A stretch of DNA of 64,000 bases from Bugulina stolonifera. Its lineage: Eukaryota > Bryozoa > Gymnolaemata > Cheilostomatida > Bugulidae. Both the position numbers and the translations under genes were made by a program. This document shows positions 1 through 11,932 of this stretch, piece after piece. The stretch covers positions 20,222,501 to 20,286,500 of the forward strand of contig OW285190.1 of assembly GCA_935421135.1 (NCBI GenBank). Direction: 5' to 3'. Position 1 is the first letter of the stretch. The number at the start of each line of letters is the position of its first letter. Under the pieces are notes generated by a model. The model did no database searches and was not told the origin of the DNA. It saw nothing but the letters and a program-made list of their open reading frames with translations.

Positions 1-1029
1 TGTGACTCTGAAACATTGAACAACAGCGGCTCTGGCTTTCATACACCAAATACAAGTGATGACCCCCAGATAGTATCATTATCTCCATGACTGGGTGTGC
101 ATGCTGTAAACATCCACAGCAATCTATGCTTTATATAGTACAATCTGTAGAAAACAACATGCATTATATACGCTATATAGTACAATCTATAGAATGTAAG
201 TAAAAGAATCAGGTCTAGCACAAGGAATGTTATTATTTCTTACTAGTACATTTTTCTCTGAATCAATTTAATAATTTAGAACAAATACAGTGCAGTTTTG
301 ATTGAAGTAAAAATAAATTAGTGGTTAAAGAATAGACATAGTGTAGATGTAACTGGATGTTTAGGAAGTGTCTATTATGGGTGATTTACACTGTATATCT
401 AAAATAAGACAGTGTAAGTACGTAGTCACCTATCAGCTGGTATCAGTACTCTGAAAGTTTGGGGTCTGATTGCCATATGATTAGAGTATTTATAATCAAT
501 TACGTAGACTATGGACCAGGAATAAGTGGGCAGGGTTCTAAGAAACAGCTGTTTGTTGATCTTGTGCCAAATAGTATATAATAACATAATATTATAATGT
601 AGAGTAGGCTTAGTGTGAGGTAGGGGAGATAACTAACACATACTGATCATTTATTCCTGTATACATCAGTACATTGTATTAGTACTGGTTGAGTGCTCAT
701 ATGCACACAGCTACTGCAGGTAAATGATACATATTACTATGAGAGGATAGCTTGCAGGTAACTTTACTGTATGTATGAATAACACATCCCGTGAATCTCA
801 TACCTTTGATGTGGAGTAAAATGTATAAACCAGAAATGTTTATTAGCAGAAAAAGCAGCCATGCCAAATAAGGGTCTTATCCCATATCACAATATTGTAG
901 GAAACTGGTTTCTTAGAAATGACTGACATTAAAAAATGTTGTGTCTGCTCCCCATGCAGCCAGTAGACAGCTAGGGATTAGAACATAGGATGTGGTTGCT
1001 AATAGGTGAATCCTTTCCTTTCTCAGCAC
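1..1029. other. intergenic, no gene seen
   Basis: AT-rich unique sequence. I see no exon with splice sites, no tRNA and no long tandem array here. Confidence 0.5.
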
Positions 1030-1039
1030 CAACAGCACA

Positions 1040-1475
1040 GCTCCTGCACAGGAGCTGTGCTGGAGCTGTACGGCTCCTGTACGGCTCCTGCACAGCTTCT
1101 GTAGGGCTCCTGTACGGCTCCTGCACGGCTCCTGTACGGCTCCTGTACGGCTCCTGTACGGCTCCTGTACGGCTCCTGTACGACTCCTGTACGGCTCCTG
1201 TACGACTCCTGTACGACTCCTGTACGGCTCCTGTACGACTCCTGTACGACTCCTGTACGGCTCCTGTACGGCTCCTGTACGGCTCCTGTACGGCTCCTGC
1301 ACGGCTCCTGTACGACTCCTGTACGGCTCCTGTACGGCTCCTGTACGGCTCCTGCACGGCTCCTGTACGGCTCCTGTACGGCTCCTGTACGGCTCCTGTA
1401 CGGCTCCTGTACGACTCCTGTACGGCTCCTGTACGACTCCTGTACGGCTCCTGTACGACTCCTGTACGGCTCCAG
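1040..1475. repeat. 11-bp minisatellite
   Basis: About 40 copies of GTACGGCTCCT with variants (GTACGACTCCT, GCACGGCTCCT). The array is GC-richer than its surroundings. It reads open in several frames on both strands because the unit has no stop codon, which explains the long Arg/Ser/Leu-rich open frames. I judge it non-coding. Confidence 0.95.
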
Positions 1476-2369
1476 AATGATTCTCACATTTTTTGTTGAA
1501 ACGTTTAGATGTTTAAAATTTTAAAACACAAAAACCTAAAAATTCGACCGAACTCAGCTTTCAAAATCACTCTACAAAATCTCAGTATGAACACATCATG
1601 TGATCATGTGTAAAATACGCAGAAATCATTGAATTTTTGGGGTAAAGACTTTTGCAAAATCATATAGCATGGTACAGTATGTACATGTACAAGTATTACA
1701 GTACAGTATGTAGATGTACAAGTATTACAGTACAGTATATAGTTTAATGTGTACAGGTTAGTCAAAACCTTGATATCCACAATAATTGCAATATTTTATA
1801 CCAACTGCAGTCAAACTTCTACTGAATTACTGAATGTACTTTAACTTTTGTGCATCTTCTGATGCTCTCTTGCAGCAAAAATTAGGCACCAGTTACATCA
1901 CCTGCAGCAACCTGCAGCAAACTGTCAGGTCTATCTACTTTTTGACATCAACTGAAAAACAATTCCAAGAAATTCTTATTTACATTCAATTTTATGAAAT
2001 TCTACTAAAAGTTTGTTTCGTCCAGGATTTTGACTTCCAATAATACATTCCTGTTTAGACTGGTGGCAGTGCAGAGCACCTGTCAGTAATAGCCGAGTAG
2101 TGTAAAGTGCTCCAAGGTGCTATAAAGGGCTGCACATCCGGGTGAGTGACATGGGGCAGGGAGGTTATAATTAGTAACTAGGATGTGCTAGAAAGAGGGA
2201 GGTAGGTTAACAACTGGGTATATACATTGTATGTGGTTACACTGATGCATGCACTAGCTGTAGGCCTACATGTATATGGTTGACATGATTGAATATTATA
2301 CTACATGACTGTACAGCCTACATAACATGGAGAACAGTGTATCTTCAGCATCTCTCTCCAAATCTTACA
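1476..2369. other. intergenic, no gene seen
   Basis: Unique AT-rich DNA with a short two-copy duplication near 1675-1740. No convincing exon. Confidence 0.45.
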
Positions 2370-2750
2370 TATAAGTACCTAAGTACATATGCACTGCAGT
2401 CCATAAATACCTAAGTACATATGCACTGCAGTCCATAAATGCCTAAGTACATATGCACTGCATAAGTACCTAAGTACATATGCACTGCAGTCCATAAATA
2501 CCTAAGTACATATGCACTGCAGTCCATAAATACCTAAGTACATATGCACTGCAGTCCATAAATACCTAAGTACATATGCACTGCATGAGTACCTAAGTAA
2601 ATATGCACTGCAGTCCATAAATGCCTAAGTACATATGCACTGCAGTCCATAAGTACCTAAGTACATATTATGCACTGCATAGGTACCTAAGTACATATGC
2701 ACTGCAGTCCATAAGTACCTAAGTACATATGCACTTCATAAGTACCCTAC
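2370..2750. repeat. 32-bp minisatellite
   Basis: About 12 copies of a unit containing CTAAGTACATATGCACTGCA. Some copies lack the GCAGTCC part, giving shorter variants. Confidence 0.9.
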
Positions 2751-3009
2751 TAAAATAAACTATATACTATTTACATACCAGATAAAGTGATATACTGTAC
2801 ATATACATATGTATAATTTACTTCTATTAGCAGTTCTATATAGGACTACAAACCTGATTATTAATATTGTAAATATATTATATTATTGTATTATATCATA
2901 TATTATCATATTTCTATATTATATTCTATTAAGTTATATTTCAAACAGTTGCAGTGTATACGTTATATGATAGCGATACAACTGCAGCGTATATTGTGTA
3001 TTACATTCT

Positions 3010-3465
3010 TACAAAACACAGTGTAGATAATACAGTGTAGATACATAACACAGTGTAGATACATAATACAGTGTAGATACATAACACAGTGTAGATACAT
3101 AACACGGTGTAGATACATAATATGCTGTAGATACATAACACAGTGTAGATACATAACACGGTGTAGATACATAACACAGTGTAGATACATAATATGCTGT
3201 AGATACATAACACAGTGTAGATACATAACACAGTGTAGATACATAACACAGTGTAGATACATAATATGCTGTAGATACATAACACAGTGTAGATACATAA
3301 CACAGTGTAGATACATAACACGGTGTAGATACATAACACAGTGTAGATACATAATATGGTGTAGATACATAACACGGTGTAGATACATAACACAGTGTAG
3401 ATACATAACACAGTGTAGATACATAATACAGTGTAGATACATAACACGGTGTAGATACATAATAC
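3010..3465. repeat. 18-bp minisatellite
   Basis: About 25 copies of GTAGATACATAACACAGT, with interspersed AATATGCT and AACACGGT variants. The unit is a multiple of three, so it produces spurious open frames on the minus strand. Confidence 0.95.
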
Positions 3466-4429
3466 TCATAATTATATGTTAGTACATGATTGTATCCCTC
3501 ACTGGTGACTATGTAGGCTGTTAGTTTACTGTATTACATGTGAATATATAGTATTACTGTATTACATGTGAATATATTATAGTATTACTGTATTACATGT
3601 GAATATATAATAGTATTACATTGTTTGGTTCATTGTTTATGCATGTTTATGATACCTGAAAATTTTTCCATTATATTGAAATTAAATATACTAGAGTAAA
3701 AACACGGGAACATAGTCTAGTGTAGAGTGGACAATGCCATTAACAACAGAAAAGATTAACACACAGTGACAAGTAGTTGGCATAAGGTTGACAGGTGCTT
3801 GACAGTTGATACTACTATTACATAATCCATATTCCTGGAATATGCAGTTATGATGGCATTGACCTGCTCCTATGACATAATTCAACGGTGATCAATTAGA
3901 ATAGACATGTGATATTATAGCACTGGATGATCACATGATCGTATTGTCCTTCTTTATCAGCATTATTATGGGACAGGGCACATGCACACACCCGTTACTG
4001 TTATAAGAATAAATGGAATTGTCTACACCTTCCTACAAGGTAATGGAGAAGGCCCATTACAATGTTCTATTTTAATCGATTATTATTGTTAAAAATGAAA
4101 CAAAAACGTCTAACAACTTCCAGACTTCTGAATAAACAAACATCACCAAAACTTGTAAAATTGTCCCAGAATTTAAATGCTATAACTATAACCTACATTA
4201 AAACACTTCATACCTATTCATACCTAATAATTAACCTAATTTATATTGTGGTATGTGACTAATTGATGCTGTACATAACTAACTGATGATGCTGTATATA
4301 ACTGTACTTGTATATTACTTTATTTATGTGACATACATGTAGCTGCATTATTCCAAATGGACTATTTCAAATTTTGCAACCAGCTTAATTCTAAGAAAAC
4401 AATTACAGAATGACATAATCCACAACTAG
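3466..4429. other. intergenic, no gene seen
   Basis: It begins with three copies of a roughly 27-bp unit (TACTGTATTACATGTGAATA, 3535-3610). The rest is unique AT-rich DNA without a supported exon. Confidence 0.45.
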
Positions 4430-4735
4430 CAATAGGAAGATGGTATTATAGCAGATCTACTGCAGAGAGACATTGTTTAATAAGAGACATGTAGCAATAG
4501 GAAGGTGGTATTATAGCAGATCTACTGCAGAGAGACATTGTTTAATAAGAGACATGTAGCAATAGGAAGGTGGTATTATAGCAGATCTACTGCAGAGAGA
4601 CATTGTTTAATAAGAGACATGTAGCAATAGGAAGGTGGTATTATAGCAGATCTACTGCAGAGAGACATTGTTTAATAAGAGACATGTAGCAATAGGAAGG
4701 TAGTATTATAGCAGATCTACTGCAGAGAGACATTG
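4430..4735. repeat. 65-bp tandem repeat, five copies
   Basis: Nearly identical copies of a 65-bp unit containing GCAATAGGAAGGTGGTATTA and GCAGATCTACTGCAGAGAGA. The low divergence points to recent expansion. Confidence 0.95.
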
Positions 4736-4739
4736 TTGA

Positions 4740-5445
4740 ATTCCTCTGGCAGTTGTTTCCAGCGATGTCATACCTGCCGACATTCTGGAATCATCTAAAT
4801 GCGATTTTCTAAGAAGCATCTAATTATACTGCATGGTGTATAAGTTGACACTGCTCTCGGCTGTACTAGGTACAGATATTGACACTTTTGAGTGTAAAAA
4901 ATCATTATTATTGCACATACCTGGAGAAGAAAATATTTATGCAATTATTTGTCTTATATTAAGCTGGCATTGTAAACAATGGTTAAAGTACAATGTTCAG
5001 AGAAGGTAGAGTTTTCATAGCTTAGACCTAGTCCCTAGAGTTATGCTATATAGCCTTTGTACCCTGAGGTGTGATATAACAGAAACTACACCACACAATA
5101 TTTCATAGATTCAACTTGATATACAGTGTAACATGACTGTATGGCTTCTGGGGTATTACATAATAAATTATGTACATGTAAGTAGGTGCAACTAGATTAC
5201 TGCTGACATAATTATGTGATATGTATAACATGTGTAATACAGGAGTTTTGTTTCCTTGATCATGAACGCCAGAGGAAACACTAATGCAGTTCTCTGATAT
5301 AACTATTATAATATGTATATGTAGCCTCTACCAGAACTAGCACAAGGATCACTGTGTTTCAGCAATGAAGGAAGGGAGAAGCATCTTATAATGCTATACT
5401 ATGTGTCTGCATACGTCAATAAAAGGTGAGAAGAAATCTAATATA
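4740..5445. other. intergenic, no gene seen
   Basis: Unique AT-rich sequence. No supported exon or RNA gene. Confidence 0.4.
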
Positions 5446-5447
5446 TC

Positions 5448-5625
5448 TAAATGTCTTTGTGACCTCTGGCTTGCGAATAAAAATCCCAAGATGGCTGTTC
5501 ACCGAGGGATTTTTCTGGGCTGCAGGTAACCATCTATCCCAATCTCATAATAAGGATTTAGTTTGGTTTAACCAAGGCCTGTCATATGTGGTGTTAAAAT
5601 ACTTGAGCGAGTTGGTCTGCACACT
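5448..5625 (-). mobile_element. degenerate MITE copy (family A)
   Basis: It shares with the complete element at 47866-48134 the end motif TGTCTTTGTGACCTC, the block AAAAATCCCAAGATGGC and the internal AACCATC...AAGGATTT order, in the opposite orientation. Its far end is eroded and runs into the 14-bp array. Confidence 0.6.
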
Positions 5626-5631
5626 AATTGT

Positions 5632-5975
5632 CTGTACATACACGTACCTACATACACTACCTACATACACGTACCTACATACACGTACCTACATACACGT
5701 ACTTACATACACGTACTTACATACACGCACTTACATACACGCACTTACATACACGCACTTACATACACGCACTTACATACACGCACTTACATACACGCAC
5801 TTACATACACGCACTTACATACACGCACTTACATACACGCACTTACATACACGCACTTACATACACGCACTTACATACACGCACTTACATACACGCACTT
5901 ACATACACGCACTTACATACACGCACTTACATACACGCACTTACATACACGTACTTACATACACGTACTTACATA
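5632..5975. repeat. 14-bp minisatellite
   Basis: About 24 copies of ACTTACATACACGC, with GTACCTACATACAC variants at the left edge. The Thr/His/Tyr-rich open frames across it are repeat artefacts. Confidence 0.95.
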
Positions 5976-6199
5976 GTATTAATAGATTAGTAGTAGAACT
6001 TAAAAAATTTATTTTGTAATCTAATAAATTTCAACAGGAACTAATAAAAAATCAGCCCGTAGCTTACAGTTTGATGCTATAAAACACAGTTTGTATGTCA
6101 AAGTAAATAGAATACAAGAGCAGAGGAAATGCACTGCTTAATCACAATACATATATATATACATGTCAAAGATATAGGTCAATTCTGTACTCGCACACA

Positions 6200-7923
6200 C
6201 TACTTGGTGGACATACTTCTCCTTAATTCTATCTCAGCAACATCAGGCATTCCATTCGCTAATTTTAGTAAATCCATTTCCTGTTCTAGAATATTCTCTG
6301 CTTCACTAGTGATTCTCTTCATCTTACCACCATATGCCATATCCCCTTGGTATCCTTGAGAGTTTACAAAAGAGTTATTACTAATTACACAGCATTAAGT
6401 AATATCTGCAGTAAATACCAAGTAATATCTGCAGTAAATACCAAGTAATATCTGCAGTGAATACACTGAGCTGGTAATCTGGCACAACAGAGAAATTAAA
6501 TATGAAAGAGAGAAATCATATAGAAGGAGCAACTGTGTGATGGAACACAGCATATGTGAAGATAGATAAATAGCTGTGTGACTAACTAGTAACTACTAGC
6601 AACCACTGTAAGATTAACGGAGACTAACAATACAAAAAATTATGAACATTAGAGAGATTTATCAGTTGTCTTCTCTTTCATCCTTTTCCGCATGATAACA
6701 CAACCCCGAAATACAATAAATGCTGATACATTGTATTTAGGAGTTGTGCTACCATCAGTTAGACGATGAAAGAGAAGATAACTTTCAGTGAACGAGCAAT
6801 CGTGGCCGTTCTACATGTACAAATGTACATGATTGTACTATATGAGTGGAAGGAGTTAGCAAAGAGGGCAATGTACTCCCATTGTTATATAATAATGTGA
6901 GTCTATCACACTCTGTGCCTAATATTAATATCACGTGATTACAGACTTTCCAAGCTAACTAGTAGCATTAAGAAGGGGATCGACCTCCTGGTATACTGTA
7001 TGTAGTGCAGTGTATATACAGTAGTTACTAGCTGTGATATATTACTTACCCACTATGAAACTGAGGGGTACAAGGGGAGCTAGTAACTGAGGTCTGTGCC
7101 TCTTAATAGCTCCTGCTCCTAGTCCAACTACACACAGTATGTAGAAGCTACCAGACCAGTTGAACAAATCTCTAGCTCTAGCAATCTGTAAGATATAAAG
7201 TATATGACTACTGATCTCTAGCAATCTGTAAGATATAAAGTATATGACTACTGATCTCTAGCAATCTGTAAGATATAAAGTATATAACTACTGATCTCTA
7301 GCAATCTGTAAGATATAAAGTATATGACAACAGATCTCTAGCAATCTCTACGATATAAAGTACATAACAACTGATCTCTAGCAATCTGTAAGATATAAAG
7401 TATATAACTACTGATCTCTAGCAATCTGTAAGATATAAAGTATATAACAACTGATCTCTAGCAATCTCTAAGATATAAAGTAACAACTTGTGTATCAACT
7501 CTTAACTAATCCAGTGCTTGTCACTGCTCAAACTAAACCTTCTATGAGACACACATGTATGTAGACTACATAAGTCTACTACACTGTACATGTATATCTA
7601 CCAGTCTACGGTATAATAGATAAGGTATAATAGATAAGGTATAATAGATAAGGTATAATAGATAAGGTATAATAGATAAGGTATAATAGATAAGGTATAA
7701 TAGATAAGGTATAATAGATAAGGTATAATAGATAAGGTATAATAGATAAGGTATAATAGATAATGTATACATTGTATACACGCACCTGGGTGGCCATCAT
7801 TCTCTCTCTCATTGCGTTCTGCATGTTTATATTCCTCTCCAACATGACTATCTGATTGGCCTGCATAAACTCCTGCTGTTTCCTCATGTTATCCTCTAAA
7901 GCTGAACTCATAAAGCTACCCAT
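6200..7923 (-). CDS. PLGRKT: plasminogen receptor (KT) homologue, three coding exons
   Basis: Minus-strand gene with coding exons 7923-7786, 7185-7050 and 6354-6200, GT-AG introns, phases 0 and 1. The product has 142 residues; human PLGRKT has 147. The N-terminus MGSFMSSALEDN, the run KQQEFM...NQIVMLERN and the block MRERMMATQIARARDLF match the vertebrate protein order. The hydrophobic stretch YILCVVGLGAGAIK and PLVPLSFIVGYQ correspond to its membrane segments, followed by the SEAENIL helix. The family is a small integral membrane protein that in vertebrates binds plasminogen through a C-terminal lysine; this protein also ends in Lys (SMSTK). Its role in a non-vertebrate is unknown. The start lies in an exon with an upstream acceptor near 7946, so a 5' UTR intron is likely. 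The introns hold the 14-bp and 40-bp arrays. Confidence 0.9.
6663..6784. repeat. imperfect inverted repeat (MITE-like hairpin)
   Basis: GTTGTCTTCTCTTTCATC at the left pairs with GATGAAAGAGAAGATAAC at the right (one mismatch). A second pair, CACAACCCCGAAATACAA with TTGTATTTAGGAGTTGTG, lies inside. It sits in intron 2 of PLGRKT. Three 23-bp copies of an AATATCTGCAGT unit lie nearby at 6412-6465. Confidence 0.7.
7180..7490. repeat. 40-bp minisatellite overlapping a splice acceptor
   Basis: About eight copies of a 40-bp unit containing CTCTAGCAATCTGTAAGATA. On the minus strand each copy reads tatcttacag|ATTGCTAGAG, which is the acceptor and first bases of PLGRKT exon 2. The array therefore begins inside the exon. 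Confidence 0.9.
7611..7765. repeat. 14-bp minisatellite
   Basis: About 11 copies of GGTATAATAGATAA in PLGRKT intron 1, ending about 20 bases from the donor of exon 1. Confidence 0.95.
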
Positions 7924-7964
7924 CTTTGTGTTGATCTCTCTCCTTCTACAAACAGTTTGGTGTC

Positions 7965-8140
7965 GGCCTATGTAGACAATTAGCTATTTGTATAACACAC
8001 AGTTAGGCCTATGAATACAGTTAGCTATTTGTATAACACACAGTTAGGCCAATGTAGACAGTTAGCTATTTGTATAACACACAGTTAGGCCTATGTAGAC
8101 AGTTAGCTATCCGTATAACACACAGTTAGGCGTATCAATA
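7965..8140. repeat. ~41-bp minisatellite, four copies
   Basis: Unit contains GTTAGCTATTTGTATAACAC. It lies upstream of the PLGRKT start exon, probably in the 5' UTR intron. Confidence 0.9.
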
Positions 8141-8537
8141 CAGGGTCTGCAGAAGTACTGGGTTCATTGTAGCATTCGTGGGCATCTTGGTGCTGCTTCA
8201 ATCTGTTGACTTCAAATCACTCCTAATTGTCTCCCCATGACCTCATTATGAGCAGGTTTCTTTCAGGTTTCCATGAAATTGGTTTCACTATAGAAGTCAT
8301 CTGTATACTACTGATTAAGCGTCAAAGGATTTGAGCATGAAGTGTAGTGAGGGATAATAAGATTCCTTGCATTGATGCCTCGGTGTCAAAAGTAAATGTG
8401 AAAGTTGTAAATTAATGGATAAGTTCCCAGATAAGAATTTAAAAAGAGTTGAACTACCATGTAGGCTAAATTGTAAACTGGTTGTGAAAATAAGAATAAT
8501 ATAATGTGAATAATTAATATTTAATATACACATTCAT

Positions 8538-8830
8538 ATTGGGAGCAGCCGTGGCCGAGTGGTTAGAATGCTGAACTTTCATGCTGAAGGTTTCAGGTTT
8601 GAATCCCGGTCGTGGTGGTGTTAGGAAGAGCATCCAACCACAATTGCTCCTGTGCCTCATATAAAAATCCTTGGGGTCATGCAAGCCAGCATGGCTTCAA
8701 GGCAACTCCTCTACCCCTGCCAAAAAATGCCATACCATGTGGGCTTTTCTCGCAAGGAGTTGGCCAGCACTGGCACCTGGCAGTGCAAGCTGCAAGGGGC
8801 TGGTCACGCCGAGGAGTATAAGCCGGTGAG
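8538..8830 (+). mobile_element. tRNA-Ser/Leu-derived SINE
   Basis: The head resembles a type II tRNA: the A box lies in TGGCCGAGTGGTTAGAATGC and the B box in GGTTTGAATCCC. The tRNA-unrelated body begins GTTAGGAAGAGCATCCAACC, a motif I recognise from several animal SINEs. An AT-rich tail follows 8830. It is not a functional tRNA: the anticodon arm and 3' half are disrupted. A related copy lies at 44788-44990. Confidence 0.8.
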
Positions 8831-8953
8831 TTTATACATATTCATGTTATTATTATAATAATTATTATTATAATTATAATATAAATTATAGTAGTAATAA
8901 TTATAATAATAATTAATTATCGATGATGATGTAACTAATTAATATTAACTATT

Positions 8954-8998
8954 AAGACAATTTAAAAAGTAACTACTAGTTATTTTTTAAATTGTCTT
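8954..8998. repeat. 45-bp near-perfect palindrome
   Basis: AAGACAATTTAAAAA pairs with TTTTTAAATTGTCTT, and the centre also pairs (TAACTA with TAGTTA). It abuts the foldback element that starts at 8999. Confidence 0.9.
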
Positions 8999-9624
8999 GC
9001 AGACATTGCACATTGATGTAAGTTAATGTTGATGTAAAAAGGTCGGTTATCAAATAATAACTGGCCAAACCTAGCAGCATTTTTTTTTCTTTTAATTATA
9101 ATTTAGATAAGATACACAAAACAAGACAGGCCGTTAATACATATACACCACACATCAGAACAAATATCTTTTATTCCTCATTTTGGCCCAAAACCCTGAG
9201 AGAGCTACGGTCTGAATGAATGACTGAGACTAATAATAACACATATATCACAAAACATAAAAAAATACATATATAATATATAAATATCATATAACAAAGA
9301 AAAATATTACAAAAATAGCACTTTTAACATAAAATTGAAAAAAAAAAAAACAATCGAGTTCTCACGACTTTACGCACTTTTAAGTGCGGTCTCTGTGAGA
9401 AAATGCAAAAAAAAAATTTTAGCAAGAAGTAAGAATTATACTTTTGTGAGTGATGAATGAACCTGCAGTCTGTCTGGCATGGTAGTTAAACTACCATACC
9501 AGACAGACTGCAGGTTCATTCACCACTCACAAAAGTATAATTCTTACTTCTTGCTCAAGTGCTGCTAGGTTTGGCCAGTTATTATCAACATTAACTTACA
9601 TCAATGCCAATATGCAATGTCTGC
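8999..9624. mobile_element. foldback element with nested hairpin
   Basis: Imperfect terminal inverted repeats of about 70-80 bp: GCAGACATTGCA...ATTGATGTAAGTTAATGTTG...ACTGGCCAAACCTAGCAGCA at the left and its complement at 9560-9624. Inside, 9421-9555 is a second inverted repeat with arms of about 67 bp and two mismatches. No coding frame is present, so it would be non-autonomous. I see no clear target duplication. Confidence 0.75.
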
Positions 9625-9629
9625 AATGC

Positions 9630-10670
9630 AAAGTTACAAAACTAATGCTCAGAATTGCAGAAACGGCAGTGAACTAAATGTAAATAAAGCTCTAGACTTA
9701 GAGCTACGTGATACGGCGCATTCACATATTATTTGTCTCTTTAGTCTACTTTACACAAGATACGGTAAACTGAAAACATCAGGATCTAGGGCTGAAAAAA
9801 AATTTCCAATTGACCTCTGTGACAGACAAAACCTATTGCTTTATATAATTACACAATGCTGAGTAAGCGCTCAAAGTGTCAAGGATTATCTCGGAAAAAG
9901 CGCAGTGAAACCAAAGATAGTGGTGAAACTTGACCAAAGTTGATAGAAACTTTGACTTGACAAAACTTTTGAAACTTTTGCAGCAAATACTTGGTCATGC
10001 ATGCACCACAAAAAACCAGGCCAGCTAACATAAATTTTGGTCATTCAAAACGCTTATTCTGGCTCAACTAGCCCCTCTAAATTTTTCAAATTTGAACCTC
10101 AAAATGTCAGAGAAATAGTTTTACATACTATACTCAATACTGACATTGATTAATTTTTCCCATCATTGTGATTATGATAAAGCGGACTATTACATAACGT
10201 TACATTGTCAATCATCAGATCATTGTTTGTAGTAGGCCTATATATAAGTATGCATTAATAAATTGTGGAATTATTATTATACAGTTTCGTATATCCCCCA
10301 ACAGATGTTGAAAGAGAAAATGAGAAAATCCCATTCTCGAAATTGACCAAAATTTTTATTTAGTTATGGACAGGCCCATTTATAAATATCACGGATCATT
10401 AACAGTTACTATACTATTACCCATATTTAATATGGATAATAGTAGCTATTAATGATTTGTGAGTTTTTTCTTTTATTTTATGTATTGCCTCATAGGTCTC
10501 TTAATATTATCTGTCCTTAATATTATCTGCCCTTCTATGCTTTCTTATGTGATATATTATTTCATTCAAAATAACAATAATATAATATTCACTATCTGTT
10601 ATTGATATATTATTATTAGTAAAATTGCATTGCCTAGTTTTCCTAGGTTTTATAGTAATTTTAATTATGC
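9630..10670. other. intergenic, no gene seen
   Basis: AT-rich unique DNA between the foldback element and the reverse-transcriptase remnant. Confidence 0.4.
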
Positions 10671-10673
10671 TCT

Positions 10674-11010
10674 GTGCTAGCAACACTTTACCTCACTGTG
10701 AATACCACTGAGAACGGAAAAGTGTTCCAAAATAACATAATCGGTAAAGTCCCTTTCAATGAAAAGCAATGCCTAGCAGTAAACTTTGGAAAAGCAACAC
10801 ACATATCCCAATACAAAGTCGGTACCACATGCAGTACTTGGACAGAAAACACCAAGTATTTTGGAGTAACAATTCTGGCAGATCTAAGATTTGACCAGCA
10901 CATGTAAGAAGTGCACTAAATCTCAGAAAATGCTTAGGAGAGATCTGACACTTGTGAACCCAAAAGAAGCTAAGCTACTGGCATACACCAGTCTATATTT
11001 GAATAAGAGT
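10674..11010 (+). pseudogene. LINE reverse-transcriptase C-terminal remnant
   Basis: Translation gives FNEKQCLAVNFGK, then a Y..G spacing, then KYFGVTILADLRFDQHM. This is the order seen at the end of CR1/Jockey-type reverse transcriptases: N..KC..L.FG, then KYLGV.I..DL.F..H. After a frameshift near 10907 the text continues MLRRDLTLVNPKEAKLLAY, matching the next helix. It is frameshifted and truncated, with no endonuclease or 5' part in the window. Confidence 0.6.
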
Positions 11011-11700
11011 TTGTTGTCTGCTAATAACAAAGTCGATGGTACTTAGTAGTTTCAGTAATTCTACTTGTATTTATGCAAGCTGCAATATAACATGCCATTC
11101 GTCTTGGTCATGTAAGAGTTGAATTTATAACTCGGAATTTATTACCTGAAACCAATCTCTAAGTGCTGGTTGAGGTTCACAGCTCATTGGAGCTAAGGCA
11201 GTTGGAGTATGATGGCTACACCATAAATTTTTTAGTGTTAAGGAAATCAAGCTACCAACTATGTACCTCCATCCTCTGCTGTGGTTGGTGATACTGATTG
11301 ATGTCTTTGAGAAGACAACTCTTTCATACACATTCTAATTGTATAACAATCACAAATAAATAAAAGTTTTTGATTTATTATTCTTGCTGTATAAAATAAT
11401 AGAACATATGAACATGTGTGGTTGTGTATCATGTTGTAAGGTGTAGAAGGATTTAATGAACTTGGAGCTAATAAAAAGTTTATTGCATAAAAACCTTTCC
11501 CTTTATACAAAGGTTAACTAGGCTCCTTAGATGTGATAAGACTGCGATTTTTGAAAATGATTTGCAGCAGATGATGCCACCTGTCCCATACTGGCAGATC
11601 TTTTTGAATGCTATCCAATAGGCTATTTAGCTTTTTGATTGGTTTTGGTCAACTTTGGATTTACCCCTTTGTTGCTGCCTTGTTAGGCATAGTGAAGACA
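11011..11700. other. intergenic, no gene seen
   Basis: No supported exon. Minus-strand open frames here lack family resemblance and splice context. Confidence 0.4.
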
Positions 11701-11704
11701 TGTT

Positions 11705-11822
11705 GGATTGAAACGTTTGACTGTTACAAGATATAAACTGTTGACTGTTACAAGATATAAACTGTTGACTGTTACAAGATATAAACTGTTGACTGTTACA
11801 AGATATAAACTGTTGACTATTA
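11705..11822. repeat. 22-bp minisatellite
   Basis: About five copies of TGACTGTTACAAGATATAAA(CT), about 110 bp upstream of the RBM-like start codon. Confidence 0.9.
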
Positions 11823-11932
11823 CTGTCAAGCTAAATAACATGCACATATCTGTTGGTAGCTGATGCTGCAATCCGGAGACACTGTAACTATTGATAACAG
11901 AGGAGGTGAACAGAGCTCGTCACTTGCTCAAC

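Noticed and set aside
8545..8620. Functional tRNA-Ser gene
   Set aside because: The A and B boxes fit, but the stems do not close and a SINE body follows, so it is a tRNA-derived retroelement.
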